NCBI RefSeq assembly: GCF_008831285.2 | Contig: NC_045138.2 | Span: 9,207,205-9,271,204, forward strand | DNA: 64,000 nucleotides | Reading direction: 5' to 3' | DNA from: Nymphaea colorata | Taxonomy: Eukaryota; Streptophyta; Magnoliopsida; Nymphaeales; Nymphaeaceae | Shown here: piece after piece, positions 41,971 through 55,700 of the stretch | How the letters are laid out: each line of letters begins with the position of its first letter | Numbering within the stretch: the first letter of the stretch is position 1 | Translations under genes and position numbers: made by a program | Notes under the pieces: model-generated | Seen by the model: only the letters and a program-made list of their open reading frames with translations | What the model was told of the DNA's origin: nothing | Databases searched by the model: none

Positions 41971-44900
41971 CATGTAGTGTTTTTCTTTTAAAATTTTAGA
42001 AACTTGCGAATGTTAATTTTTTTAAAAAATTGCAAATATTTGATAATGTTTTTTGTAAATAGATAGTGGGAAACTCATGATTTCGTAGTCTTTTTTTTCT
42101 ATTGATTAATTTCTGAGATTTTATCAATGAATCACAGATTGATCATTTTGAAACCACAGAGTGTGACAAATGATAGTATCGGCACATAACAATTGCCTTT
42201 TACTCTGAGATATCCATCTAATCTTTTCTTTTTTACTAAAATCTTCTCTTGTTTTATTCAGATAAGGACTCAAAGAGAATGCTTCTTTCCGCAAAGCGTT
42301 CCCTGATTTCATCTGCTGATCAAATTCCATCTGACATCTCTCAAGTTCAATCTGGTTCTGTCATACATGTGAGAATGTAGTAGATATACTTTCTTTTATG
42401 TTTTCAATAATTATGTGGCTTTTGTTTTGCAATGGTGTAAATTCATGATTGATTATCACTGTTGTTGTTATTATCTATTGGTCTGTGAAACTAGGGCTAC
42501 ATTTGCAATGTAATTGAGAATGGTTGCTTTGTCCGCTATCTTGGTCACATGACTGGATTTGCTTCGAAAAAGAATGTAAGTATCTACGATCATTTTGATT
42601 TTTTTTTCTCTCTGTTCCTCTTTCAGATTGAGGATTAACTTGTCTTTGCCTTGAAGGCACTTGATGACCATGGTGGCAGCGTGACTGAATGCTTTTGCAT
42701 TGGACAATCAGTTCGAAGTCATGTTCTTGAGGTTACTTTTTTTTTTCCAGATTTGTCAGCGCCTCTGTCTCATGTGCTCATAGTTAATTCATATTTCAGG
42801 TTAATGCTGAATCTAGGAGAGTAAAAGTCTCACTGAAACAATCATCATGTTATTCATCAGATGCATCATTCATGGAGGAATACTTTCATATGGAGGATGA
42901 GGTTGACATTTGTTCTTTCAATGCAGTTCTAGTAATCCAATTCATTTGGTTTCTCTTCTTTACTGTTTGATATTGTATGACAGTCCATTATGTCTTCTAT
43001 AGTAGTATTGTTCATACTGCAGTTGTTTTCTTTTTTTGGTGAACTTGGAATGACAGTTGGGTGATTGATATATGTTGATGATGGGGCAACTTAGAAGCAT
43101 AGGACAGTTTAAAAAAACAGTTAATGAAACTTAAGGAAAATGCCACCAACAAAGAAAAAACAGAAGTCGTTGCAATGTTAGTGTCTCACTGTCTTGCAAT
43201 TTTTTTGTAGATATCTTTTAAAAAACGTTTATTGAGTATATTCTAAACGTTTTTTTAGTTTTTTAATATTTTAATAATAAAATGTATCATTTTTTTGAGA
43301 AAATTCTTTGAAAGCTTATAATTTGCTAAGTTTGCTATTATATGTATATTTCAAAATTTTTTAAATTCCCAAGATTTTCCTAAGAAGAAAATTTATCATT
43401 AATGCCTGAGAGCAACCTTACCAATAAGAATTGAGAACTATGTTTTGTGACTACGCCACTACGGTCACTGCATTTTCTCCAGAATCAGTTTTCATTGAAA
43501 TAATTAGCTTTACATGTGTTTCCTACTGATCTCAAGTTTATTCAAACGATGAAGAAACCTTACAGCTTACTCAAAAACCAAGAGCGTTCTTGGTGCAATT
43601 TTTTTTCTTATGATTGCACTGTTGTCATAGAAGATATGTGCCATTACCATTGTCTGATACGAAAAGAAATGCAAGATGGAATCTCAAGATCCCTGTCTCT
43701 GCTTTTTTAGAGTTGTACTAAGGGTAGTACACATCAGTGTTGGCTTGGTGTTTCTTCGGAATGTTAAAGGGGATATATCTCTTTCTTTTCATTATCTAGC
43801 GCCTAGTTTAGAGTCCCTTGTCAGTATTTATGTTCTTTCAATTTGTATTGTGGAAGGTTTTATTTATTTCTGTTCCTGGACTGTTGGCTATTTGAAGATT
43901 GTCATAATGTGTGGTGTCTGTGTGTACACTTCCCAACACAAAGCTCCTTTATAAAATACTTATAATGTTCTAACTTATAAGCATGCTGGTGGAGAGTGCT
44001 GGAAGTTTGGTAATGATCATGATCCTGAACTATGTAATATGATCATGCCTTCAAACGGCCCTGCACCAGTGTTGACACGCATGTGCACAACATGGCTTAG
44101 ACATGACAGACGTATTTTCTTTCTTGGGTCTTTTTGGTATTTTTTTGTTTACTAATTTACATTTTATGAATATAAGAATGAATATATGTATTTGTTAAAA
44201 TGCCCCACAACAGTGTCTGCCCATGTGACATAGATCTTAAACTAATGACTTGAATTCAAAATGGGAAGTTCCATTGCCTTTTGAGTTGTGAGTGCTGAGA
44301 AGTATGAATAGCATTTGCAAATGAAAAGTCATTTGTATGAAAAAATCTTTCCTACTTGCCATGCCAATAGGTGGGCTGGTAAGTGGCAATGAAGATGTTT
44401 TTTTTTCCTCTAATCATCCAAGGTGGATTGGACATTTGATTACCATGCGGACCAGCATTGTGATTCTATTTGTTAGCCTTCAAAAGCATGCTAGGTATAA
44501 TCTTCATCTCTTGGTCGTCGAAATTTTTGGGTTCAATCAACATAAGTGGCACAAAATCTGCTGAGTTCCTCCCATGATACTGTATTGGTGGTCTTAGTCA
44601 ACCACTCTATTGATTCAAAATTCAGCAGATGGTAGATTCAGTGGGCATCTCTGCAATTACTTGTCTCAAGGACATAAAAATTGCTAGCACCATTGGAGAA
44701 TTGTTGATGATCTGTGGATCAATAGTTCAAATTGTGAAGAGCATGAGAACCACATTGTTTTGTTAATACTACTATTATTGTACAATTAACTGTGTTACTT
44801 TGATTTCTGCATCTCTGTTCATTACCATCAAACTCTTTGAACAGTTTTGGTAGTATTTTTTGCATAGAATGTTCCCAAGAGGCCAAGATAAAGTTTTGGT

Positions 44901-46639
44901 TCTTACATCAGTATAATTTGATGTATAGCATTCTTGAATACTTTAGAAATAGAGGATGGTAGCTTACCAAAAGTAAGGTTTTGTAAATATTGTAGTTGCA
45001 TATATTGATATTGTTCAGCTCTTCTTGATTGAAAAATGTGGTACTCAGAAGCTGCTGCATGCAGAATGTATCTTTGAAAATGAAGATTCCGTAAAACGTA
45101 GTTGTTTCTTTTCGATTCAACTTTTAATTGAGCACACTTTTTTTTAATTGCGATTATCACCCTGGTGTATCATGTATTTGACATTGTTAACTTTTTGGCT
45201 AGATTGCAATGCTACAACAGTCAGAACCTGAAGGTTCTGATATGAAGTGGATGGATTCTTTTGTGGTGGGAAGCATGGTTGAGGCTGAAGTGCAGGGGCT
45301 AAAAGAATTTGGTGTAGTTGTAAGCTTCAAAAAATATCCTGATTTAGTTGGGTTTATCACAAACTATCAATGTAAGTTCTTGTTTGATTTAGTGGCCTTG
45401 AATAATGTAATTTCTTCTTCTAATAGATACGAAACCTGTGTCTTGCAGTAGATGGTAATAATGTGGGAGTTGGCTCTACTGTGAAAGCTTTGGTTATTGA
45501 TATTTCAAAGGTTGATAACATTGTTGACCTGTCATTGAAGCATAGTTTAATTGAAGAATACCAAAGAAAAGCATTTGGGCACTCACGTTCCAAGGTTAGT
45601 CCTTTAGTCCGCAGAGTGTTGAAGTTCTTACTAAAGACTGTATAATGTAAGGGCCATATCATTTGCTTTTATGAATTGAGGATGAGTGGTTTGTCTAGAC
45701 TGCTGCCTTGAGGAGGCATTAGTTGCATTAGTTGTCAACAATGTTTCACCAGTTGCTCATGCACACATATTGACTGTATCAGTAATTCCTTTGCTCATTC
45801 TATGGCTGATTGTACTTGTGAAATCAGAAACGTCCAAGAGGCCTAGGTAAGGATGTTATATTCGGTGACACAGTTAATGCAGTTGTGGAGTTAATCAAAG
45901 ATAATTATTTGGCAAGTACCGCTTCTCCTTTTCTTTTTCCTGCATTCTGGATCTGATTTAGTATTTTGAAGATTATTCAATAGATTAAATTCTTACATTT
46001 TTATGCTTCTCATACAGGTTCTTTCTTTGCCTGAACATGGACATGCTATAGGATATGCACTTTCAAGTGATTATAACACACAGAAATTTTCACGGAAAAA
46101 ATATGTTGAAGGTGCAAGGTAGGTACCGCTGTTCAGGACCTAAAAAAAATGGAGCCATCTTCTCTAAATTTTTATGTCAATCATCTATAATCTTGTTTGC
46201 TATTAGAGTGACTTACAAAGTGATCCTGTTATACGTTCCCATGATTCCTCATCACAAGATACCTAAACAAAACAAAAAAAATGTTGGCCCTGTGGTTTTC
46301 CAGTATCACTTGTGAAAGTAAATGCATGTAATCTTGCACAAGGTTCTACCACAGATGTTTTCCCCCCTTTTGAACCATCTCAGGATGCTGAGCATGGTAT
46401 GAAGTATAGGGTTCAATGCCTTCATGGGATATTCTTTTGTATTTCTGAGTGGTGATCTCCTGTATTTTCTTGTTTTTTGATCTTGACAAAGCATGAGTAG
46501 TTGTCGTTTCAGCACTACGGGATGACATAGAATCTGCGTCAAACAGGTATCATTGCAAGTGCAACATTTTTCCAAAAAAAAAAAAGAAGAAAAAAGAATG
46601 TAGGGGCAGATGCAGTGAGGTTGGGCGTGTGTGTAGTGT

Positions 46640-46682
<43 letters not shown>

Positions 46683-49600
46683 TTGTCTAAAAAGAGTAAA
46701 ACTAGCAATAAATGTTTCACTAGTATAGAAAATAGCAATTAATGATTAACAAACTATGATTTCATCCATGATCCAATACAAAGTAAAACGAGTTGTCTGA
46801 TGCTGCACTCAAGCTGCACTTGACAAGACTTGGGGTGGCATCCTTTTTGAATCATACTGTAAGATATGTGCTGCCTTAGTTAAGCAAACAGTGTCAGTTT
46901 GGTGTAGCCATCCATATGAGAGATGAAATTACAAAAAACTTTGGCGATCACAACTAGGACTTCATGCATGACCCTTCAACATGGCAAAGAGGAACCAGAC
47001 TGCCAGTACTTCTACATTTGCTACTATAGAGTTGAAGTATCTATTGACGGGTCTTGGAACCGGGTCTGGACCTGGACCCGGTCCAGGTTGTAGCCCTCAT
47101 TGGGCTTTATTTAAGTCTTTGTAACTCTCAGTTTTCAGTGTGTGAATAAAATTTTAGTAAGAGAGTGTCTGGCTGCTAGTGAGCGCCAGGTATTCCCTAT
47201 CGGAGTGATGACATTGTGAAGGCTCAACAAATTAAAAAATGTATTTTAGAAGATGAATGGTGGGATAAGATTTCATATTTTCTGCAGTTTACAGAGCCTA
47301 TTTGGCAGATGTTGAGAGAAGTTGACAAAGAAGGGCCCATGCTTCATAGAGTTTATGATATGTGGGATAACATGATTGAAAAAATTCAAAACATCATTTT
47401 TAGACAGGAGAAGAAGAATGTTGCACTTGATGATTTTAAGTTTTTCGTTCATGTGCATAAAATTTTAGTAAGAAGATGGAATAGAAGCAATAACCTTTTG
47501 CATTGTATGACACACTCCTTAAATCCCAAATATTATGGACAAACATGGTTGGCAGGAGGCACTGGTCGTGTTCCTCCTAATCGAGATCCAAAAATATCAA
47601 AAAATAGGGAGATATGTTTGGGAAGACTATATTCTGATTCTCATCGGTTGAAGATAATAAATAGTGAGTTTGCGAGCTTCTCTGGTGGAAGAAGTGATTC
47701 AGTACAAGCTGCAATGGCAAGATATGAAGAAGATCCTGTTAATTGGTGGTTATGTTTTGGAGCAGCGACACCAAATCTCCAGCAACTTGCATTGAAGTTA
47801 TTATCTCAACCTGCAACCTCTTCATGTTGTGAAAGAAATTGGAGCACTTATTCTCAAATTCACAATATCAAGAGAAATAAGCTAACCAGTAAGCGAACAG
47901 AAGATTTAGTTTATGTCCACTCCAACCTACGCCTACTTTCACGTACTTCAGATGCTTACAGGTATTTCTTTCTTTTTGTATCTTCGGTATGTATACATAA
48001 TTACATTTGTATATTATGTTGGTTGTTTAAAGATAATATTAACTTAAAAGTTAAATTATATTTTGATTTTGTTGCAACTTGTAGTTCAAGATCATCCAAG
48101 TATTGGGATGTTAATCCAAAGGACATTGACGTGGACCTTGAAGGGGAACATGATTTGCATGCTCTTAATATGGACCTTACAGAACCTGTTTCTCCTTCTA
48201 ATCTTGATGATGTAACTGAGGAGGATGAGATTCAAGAAAGTTGATGTATTTTGTATGTTAATTATGTGACTGAAGAGAATGAGAATCAAGAAAGTTGATG
48301 TATTTGAGAATCAAGGCTGATAAATTTTGGATCATGATTTATAAATATGTTATTCTGTTTGTAATTTTTTGATATATATATGTGTGAATGTATTATTTTG
48401 TTTGAAATTTTTTGACACATATATATATGTGCATGTGTGTGTACGGCCGTACCCCTGCACCCAAGTTTTTTGAAAATGGTCTGTGCCCGTACTCGCACCC
48501 GCACCCGTACCCGTACCTATGTGACATAGAGTATAAGTGTCTTGATCCCTCTACTGGTTGTGTATATGTCACCAATGATGTTACTTTTGAACATGTCTGT
48601 TATTTTGGTGAGAATCCTCTTCAGGGGGAGAAGTATATGACAAGGGAAGAGTATTCTTCAAGTCAAGAAATTCAAATAACAGATTTTCTGGATTACAAAC
48701 GTGAAGAGAGTTAAGTCACAGATGTTCTGGAACATGAAAAGGATGAAGACTGTGGTGCTAGGATTGTGGAGGAACGTAAACATTTGTTTGGGCAGGTTTA
48801 CTCTCGCCAAAGACTACCTATGGGTGGAAAGAACGCTACTCCCAATCCCAATGTTACATCTTCCCTGGATGACCCAAGTCATGCCTTGGAGGAGTTAGTT
48901 GAAAAGGAGTTCCAGACAAAAGTTTCTAATGAAGAGCTACCCATTGCCTTAAGGAAGGTTGTGAGGTCATGTACTCAACACCCTATTGGTAACTTCATAT
49001 CATATTCTAAACTGAGCAAGGATTACAAATGTTTTATATCATCTCTTTCTTTGGCTGTAATTCCCCGGACTGTTGCTGAGGCTCAGAGTGATTCTAAGTG
49101 GACCCATGCAATGCGAAAAGAGATGGAAGCTTTGAATATGAATGAAACATGGGAAGTGGTAAAGGTCCCCGAAGGAGCTCATCTGGTCGGATCCAAATGG
49201 GTTTACACCATTAAGTACAAGACAGGCGTGAGTGTGGATAGGTACAAAGCTCACCTCGTTGCCAAAGGATTCAATCAGAAATATGGAATCGACTATTTAG
49301 AGACTTTTGCTCCTGTTCCTAAGATGAAGACCATCAGAGTTATTATCTCTTTGGCTGTGATAAGAGAATGGAAGATGTATCAATTTGATGTCAAGAATGC
49401 CTTTTTGAATGGCGACCTTGAGGAAGATGTGTATATGTGTTGTGTATGCCCCCAAGATATGAGGAACCAGGAAGATGTTGCAATCTGAGAAAGGCTTTGT
49501 ATGGACTTAAACAATCTCCTCGAGCATGGTTTGAACGTCTTAGACAAGTTATGAGACGACATGAGTATAATCAAGGTAATGAAGATCATACACTCTTTGT

Positions 49601-52600
49601 GGAGAGAAGAACAGAGAGTTACTCTGTTGTTAGTCTTTGTTGATGATCTGATTGTTACAGGAGATGATGAAGACTAAATAGCAAGATTAAAGAAGTTATT
49701 GGCCGTTGAGCTTGATCTCAAGGACCTTGGCAAGCTGAGATATTTTCTTGGTATTGAAATCGCTAGATCTGGTACGAGCCTTGTGTTAAATCAACGAAAG
49801 TAAACTTTAGACTTACTGAAGGAGATTGGAAAACTAGGATGTAGACCGGCTTCTACTCCTCTAGATACTAGGCACAAACTCTGTATTAAAGTTGGAGAAC
49901 CTCTTTGTGAAGAGGCCAAGGTGAGGTATCAACATCTGGTAGGGAAGTTGATCTATCTCGCTCTTAATAGACCTGATATCACCTTTGCTGTGAACGTTAT
50001 GAGTAAGTTCATGCATGCTCCAACTGATGCTCACCTGAAGGCAGTTGACAGGATCTTATGTTACTTGAAGAGGAGCCCTGACAAGGGGCTCCTATATGTG
50101 AAGCAAGGGCCTCTCGAGATCGAAGGTATTCTGATGCTGATTGAGCAGACTGTGTTGATACTAGGAGATCAACCTCAGGGTACTATATTTACCATGAGGG
50201 GGAATCTCATGGTATGGAGGAGTAAGAGGCAAGATGTTTGTTCCCGCTCTAGTGCAGAAGCTGAATACAGAGCTTTTGTTGTGGGAGTGTCTGAACTACT
50301 GTGGCTGAAAGCCTGAAAGTGTTGTTGACTGATATTGATATAGATTGAAGGGTCAATGAACATGTATTGTGATAACAAGTCAGCGATCAACTTGGCCAAC
50401 AACCCTGTGTTACATGACCAAATAAAACATGTTGAGATTGATCGTTACTTCATCCGAGAGAGAATTGATGCGAAAGAGTTGGTTCTGCCATACATTAAGT
50501 CTGAGGACCAAACTGTTGATGTTCTGACTAAGGCCTTACCTTCGACCCTGTTTGAGAAAAACGTATCCAAGTTGGTCATGTTTGATATGTATGCCCAACT
50601 TGAGGGTGAGTGTTGAAGTATTTATTGAAGGGTCTTGGAACTGGGTCTGGACCTGGACCCGGTCCAGGTTGTAGCCCTAGTTGGACCTTACTTAAGTCTT
50701 TGTAACTCTCAATTTTCAGTGTGTGAATAAAATTTTAGTAAGAGTGTCTGGCTGCTAGTGAGCGCCAGGTATTCCCTATCGTGGTTAGTTTTCAGTGTGA
50801 ATAAAATTTTAGTAAGAGAGTGTCTGGCTGCTAGTGAGCGCTAGGTATTCCCTATCGTGGTTTCTTATCCCTCGAGTCGAGGGTTTTCCACGTTAAGATC
50901 ATTTCATCCAGTTTTTTCCTACTTTCTACAGAAATAAAAAAATGCTTATGTTTGCTTTCTGTCATTTACTAGAAAATAAACTAAAAATTTCTGACTACAA
51001 GGGTGTGGGGATAGGTGGGGGCAGGCATCACACAATATCTCCTCTGCATTTTCTGCAGCACTCCCATGGGCACAACAGAAAAAGTTGGATATCCATTGAA
51101 GGATGCATTTTTGCTGTAGGGGGCATGTGTTTCTCAGAAGTCAAGACTGTTTCCTCTCCCACTCAAACACAGCCTAGGAGGTTGTCTGATAATGGATAAA
51201 TAGAATTGTCTCACATGCATTCCATGCATCCCATGGAATCCTGAAACGGTGCTCCATGTTTGGTGGAGTGTTTGTTCCTTCTTAACACAAATGCGGCCTC
51301 TCTCGAGGCTGTCTTTGTTCTCTGTTCTTTGGATCTCTTGGCAACCTCAGGATGGGAAAGCAAAGACCCTCAGATCCCATGCTGGTAACAAATTTTCCTG
51401 TGCATGATATTCACCAAATAAATCTATTTGATAATATTCACCTAATAAATATATCTATTTTTCTGTACCTCCTACAAGCATATCATACCCTACAAATTTT
51501 CCTTGTTGAAGTAAAAATAGATTCTGATAGTGCTCCAGAACTTTTTGTGAAGTTAGGGCAGGGTATGCATGAGTGTTTGTGAAATGGATTGCTTCAATCG
51601 TGAAATATCATACTCCTCTGCTAGTCACTCTTATTTATCTCTGCCAAGAGCAGCAGTTTTAAGACAAAGCGGATTTATGTCACAAGGGTGAAGGTTCTGG
51701 TCCAACTGGGTGTGTGTATGCATCTATGGGAAATGAGCAAAATTAGTCCAATTTTGAGACTGGCTTTTCAGGTCTCTGCCTTTCCCTAATCCTAGTGTTG
51801 TGAGGATGGTCATGGATAGGGGGAGAAACTATATGTACATAATTAAGTTGAAAGCAATTGAGAACAAGCAACAAGAAGTAAATGATATTATGCTCATGAA
51901 AAAACATTGCTGAATGTCAATTTAATGAATTAAGAAAAAATAATGCCACTGAATACATGACCAAATGACTGAACCTTGTATTCAAATGCCAAGCAAAATC
52001 CAGAATAAGACACACATGAATGTATGGCAAAGGATTGTTTATGAGAGAATATCATCACAATTCATAAGTTAAAACTTTTTATGTAAATGAGCTATCGTTG
52101 TAATAATTAATGGATACAATCGATCACCAGCATCATTGCCATTTTCATTATCATAAAGTCCCTCGAAAGAAGGAATGATTGGACCAACTAATCCCTTGTA
52201 AATCGAGGTCCTCTAGGTTCACATCACAAAAAATTTGATGGATCACAGCTGTCATGCAAAAGAACACAAAAAAATGAAAAATGACAATGCTAACAATGAT
52301 ACACATTATATTATGCAATTTTGGTGTAAACTACAGAAATTACAACTCTTATCTAACGAAAAAATGTAATACTTATAACCATGAGTTTGTCCTCTATGTA
52401 AAATTGGAGCACAAAATTAGATCTTCCACATGCTTGCTGGTGAGTTTTTTTCTTTTAATGATACTAAACTAGGAATTGTGTAATTTACTCTTTTGCAAGT
52501 GTGGGTGCAGCGTGGCATTTTTCGAAATACACAATAATCTATAACTGTATCCATGTCACTTCTGTCGTGACAACAACCAATAGATCCATATTCTGTTGAT

Positions 52601-52675
52601 ATAGTTGATGGCGCAACTACCTATTGCTTTCTAGTACTAATTGAGAAATACACAATAATTTAGAACTATCATAAG

Positions 52676-52726
<51 letters not shown>

Positions 52727-55700
52727 TCTCATTTTCATAAACGTAGTTATCTGGTTTTTATAATTGAACCTTTTTGGGATATTGAATGGAAGTTCGTTTT
52801 TTCTCTAGAAAAACGTTGGAAAAGAAGGTAAGTGTGAAAAGTAGATTAATGTATAATTCATTGTCTTAAGGCACCTGTTCTCATTTATAACATTAATCCT
52901 CCTCTTCCTCTTCATAAAAGTCCATACTGTTACCTATGAGTCATCTGTTCTCTTTATATAGCATCAATCCCTTCTTCCTCTTTGTTACAGCCGGCAGCCT
53001 TAGAGAGAGAAAACGTAACTTCATTCACTAACCCTAATCTCCATAATAAAGAGTTTAGGGTTGAAGAGAGATTTACAAAGACATCAATAGAAAATAGAGG
53101 AATGTTTAAAGAGACCTCCTAATTATTAAATATTGCAAAGAACCACCTAGAAACATAAACTCTTCTAATTCAACACTCCCCCTCAAGCTGGAGCATAGCT
53201 TGTCACAACATCTAGAAGAGTCACCAATAGGAAGAGCCTTAGTGAAGACATCTGCAGCTTGATCTTCCGATGATACATGAATGGTGGTTATGGTTCCTCC
53301 TTGAACGAGATCCCGAATGTAATGGCAGTCCAGTTCAATATGTTTAGTTCTCTCATGGAAAACTGGATTATTCGCAATGTATGTGGCTGCTCGATTGTCA
53401 CAATACATCTTCATGGGAAGCAGAATCGACACACTTAGGCTAGATAACATGGATTTAGCCCAAGTCATTTTAGCGACAGTTTGAGCCATAGCTCTGTATT
53501 CAGATTGTGCACTAGATCTTGACACCACACCTTGCTTTTTGCTTCTCCAGGATATAAGGTTGCTTCCCACAAATACACAGAATCCTGTGGTAGATTTCCT
53601 GTCTTCGACTGAGCCAACATAGTCAGCATCACTATAGGCTTCCACTTCCAGGGTCTTGCATTTTGTGAACAAAAGTCCTTTGTCAGGAGATGATTTCAGA
53701 TATTTGACCACCATTAAAGCAACATCTCAATGAACTTTCCTGGATCTTTCCATAAATTGATTTAGTTTCCCCACTGCAAAACTAATGTCTGGTTTGGTCA
53801 CAGTAACATAGAGGAGCTTTCCAATAAGAGACCTGTATTATCGAGCATCGACTAATTCTGATTGGTCATCATAAAGATGTATGCGTGGATTCATAGGTAG
53901 ATTGGCTGGTTTAGCTCATAGCATCCCGGTGTCTTGCAATAAATCCAGAACATACTTTCGTTGAGCGAGAACTACACCTTCCCTGTTGCGAGCCACCTCT
54001 ATTCCCAAGAAATATCGTAGTTGACCAAGATCTTTCGTCACAAAGTGTTTTTGAAGGAACAACTTTGTATCAGAAATTTCTTGATCGGAGTCACCTGTCA
54101 GGATAATATCATTAACATAAACCACTAGAACGGTCATACCCCTGGAATTCTTCTTGATAAATAGAGAATGATCAAGAGGGGATCTCGCAAAGCCACAGTT
54201 TGAGACTACCTCAGAGAACTTGTGAAACCAAGCACGAGGACTCTGCTTAAGTCTATAAATAGCTTTCTTCAGTTTGCACACTTTTCCACACTCCCTCTGT
54301 CTCATCGAGATCACCGTACAAAAAAGCATTTTTGACATCAAGCTGATACATGTGCTAGTCATGGTGTACAACCACAGAGATGATAAGACGAATGGTCACC
54401 AACCGAGCAACAGGAGAGAAAGTCTCGAAGAAATCAATCCCGTAAGTCTGCGTGTAGCCCTTGGCAACCAACCGAGCTTTGTATCTTTCCGTAGAACCAT
54501 CAGAATTATATTTCACTGTTAATACCCACTTGGAGCCAACAATCTCACAACCAGGAGGAGGATCAACAAGTTCCCAAGTGTCTCGCTGAACTAATGCATC
54601 CATCTCTTCTTGCATAGTTTGTCTCAATTCGGTATCTAATAAGGCCTGTTGGTGACAAGTAGGAACTGCATGGGCCGCCAGAGCTTGAATAAACTGTTGC
54701 ATACTTTTACCAACACTGTCAGTAGAAACAAAATGAGATATAGGATGCAGAGTACATTGTCGCTTGCCTGTACGAAGAGCAATAGGTAAGTCCTGACAGA
54801 GATCAGATGGACTAGGTATACTCACTTCAGATGTACTTACCTTCTGAGAAGCAGTTGGGGAAGGATCATGAGAAGGGTCTTGTCGACGTGTGTAGACCAG
54901 CGGAGGATCACGAAACTTTGACACTACATTGGGAGAGTGCCCAGAAGGAGACTCGTAAGGGAATGACTCCTAAGCTATGTCACACGGATACGGCTGGGAA
55001 GGTCAAGTACCGGCGTCGACACGCCGACACGGGGATCCCGACACGGGGACACCGCAGGATACGTTTTGGATCGGGTCTGGGTCAGACCCGATCCAAACCA
55101 ACCCGATTTTCTTTTAAACCGTCGTTTTCTCTTTACGCGACTTTACCCTCCGACAGTCGACTTTCCTTACCTCGACGACTTCCACGGCAGCACAGTTCGG
55201 CAATGGCGGGCGACGGCGACGGCGACATCTGGTGGCGTCCGGCGGCAGCCGGCGACAGACAGGTAAGTGTTTTATCTATTATTTTCGACATTAGAAGTTA
55301 GGGTTTCAACTTTCATTTGGGGATTTTTTAGATTGGGTATTTCTTACCGATTTTGGGATGTTTTGGTTTGAAGATTGGATGGTTAAGGATCCTATTCTTC
55401 ACTGCTATGTGCGATATTTTCTTTTTTTTGTTTGATTTTGGGATTTGGGGATTTTGCCGATTTGGGGATTTTGCCTTCGTTGTTGTTGATGATGCTAGAT
55501 ATGTAGCCTTCGTTGTTGTTGATGATGCTAGATATGTAGCCTTCGTTGTTGTTGATGATGCTAGATATGTAGCAGGTTCAGCTACATAGTCGATCGCAGC
55601 TAGATATTATAGATGAACTCGGCTGTTGTTGGGAAATTAATGATTCTATTGGCTTCTAGCATGCAATCTAGATGGCATTAACATATAAAATGTTAATTTT

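Larger units (their letters stand above)
47031..50930 (+). mobile_element. Copia element C5, plus strand, rearranged with hAT sequence
   Basis: The 3' LTR is 50611-50930. A 5' LTR piece at 47031-47202 matches it from GTTGAAGTAT to CCCTATCG, then breaks into hAT sequence. The copia interior resumes only after 48529, inside integrase. Gag, protease and most of integrase are missing. The pol segments resemble element C2 closely. No 5-bp duplication was found. Confidence 0.82.

Noticed and set aside
41405-41999. Phe/Leu/Ser-rich and Ile-Tyr repeat open frames
   Set aside because: Translation of a pyrimidine-rich tract and of (TA)n; no start context, motif or conserved neighbour.
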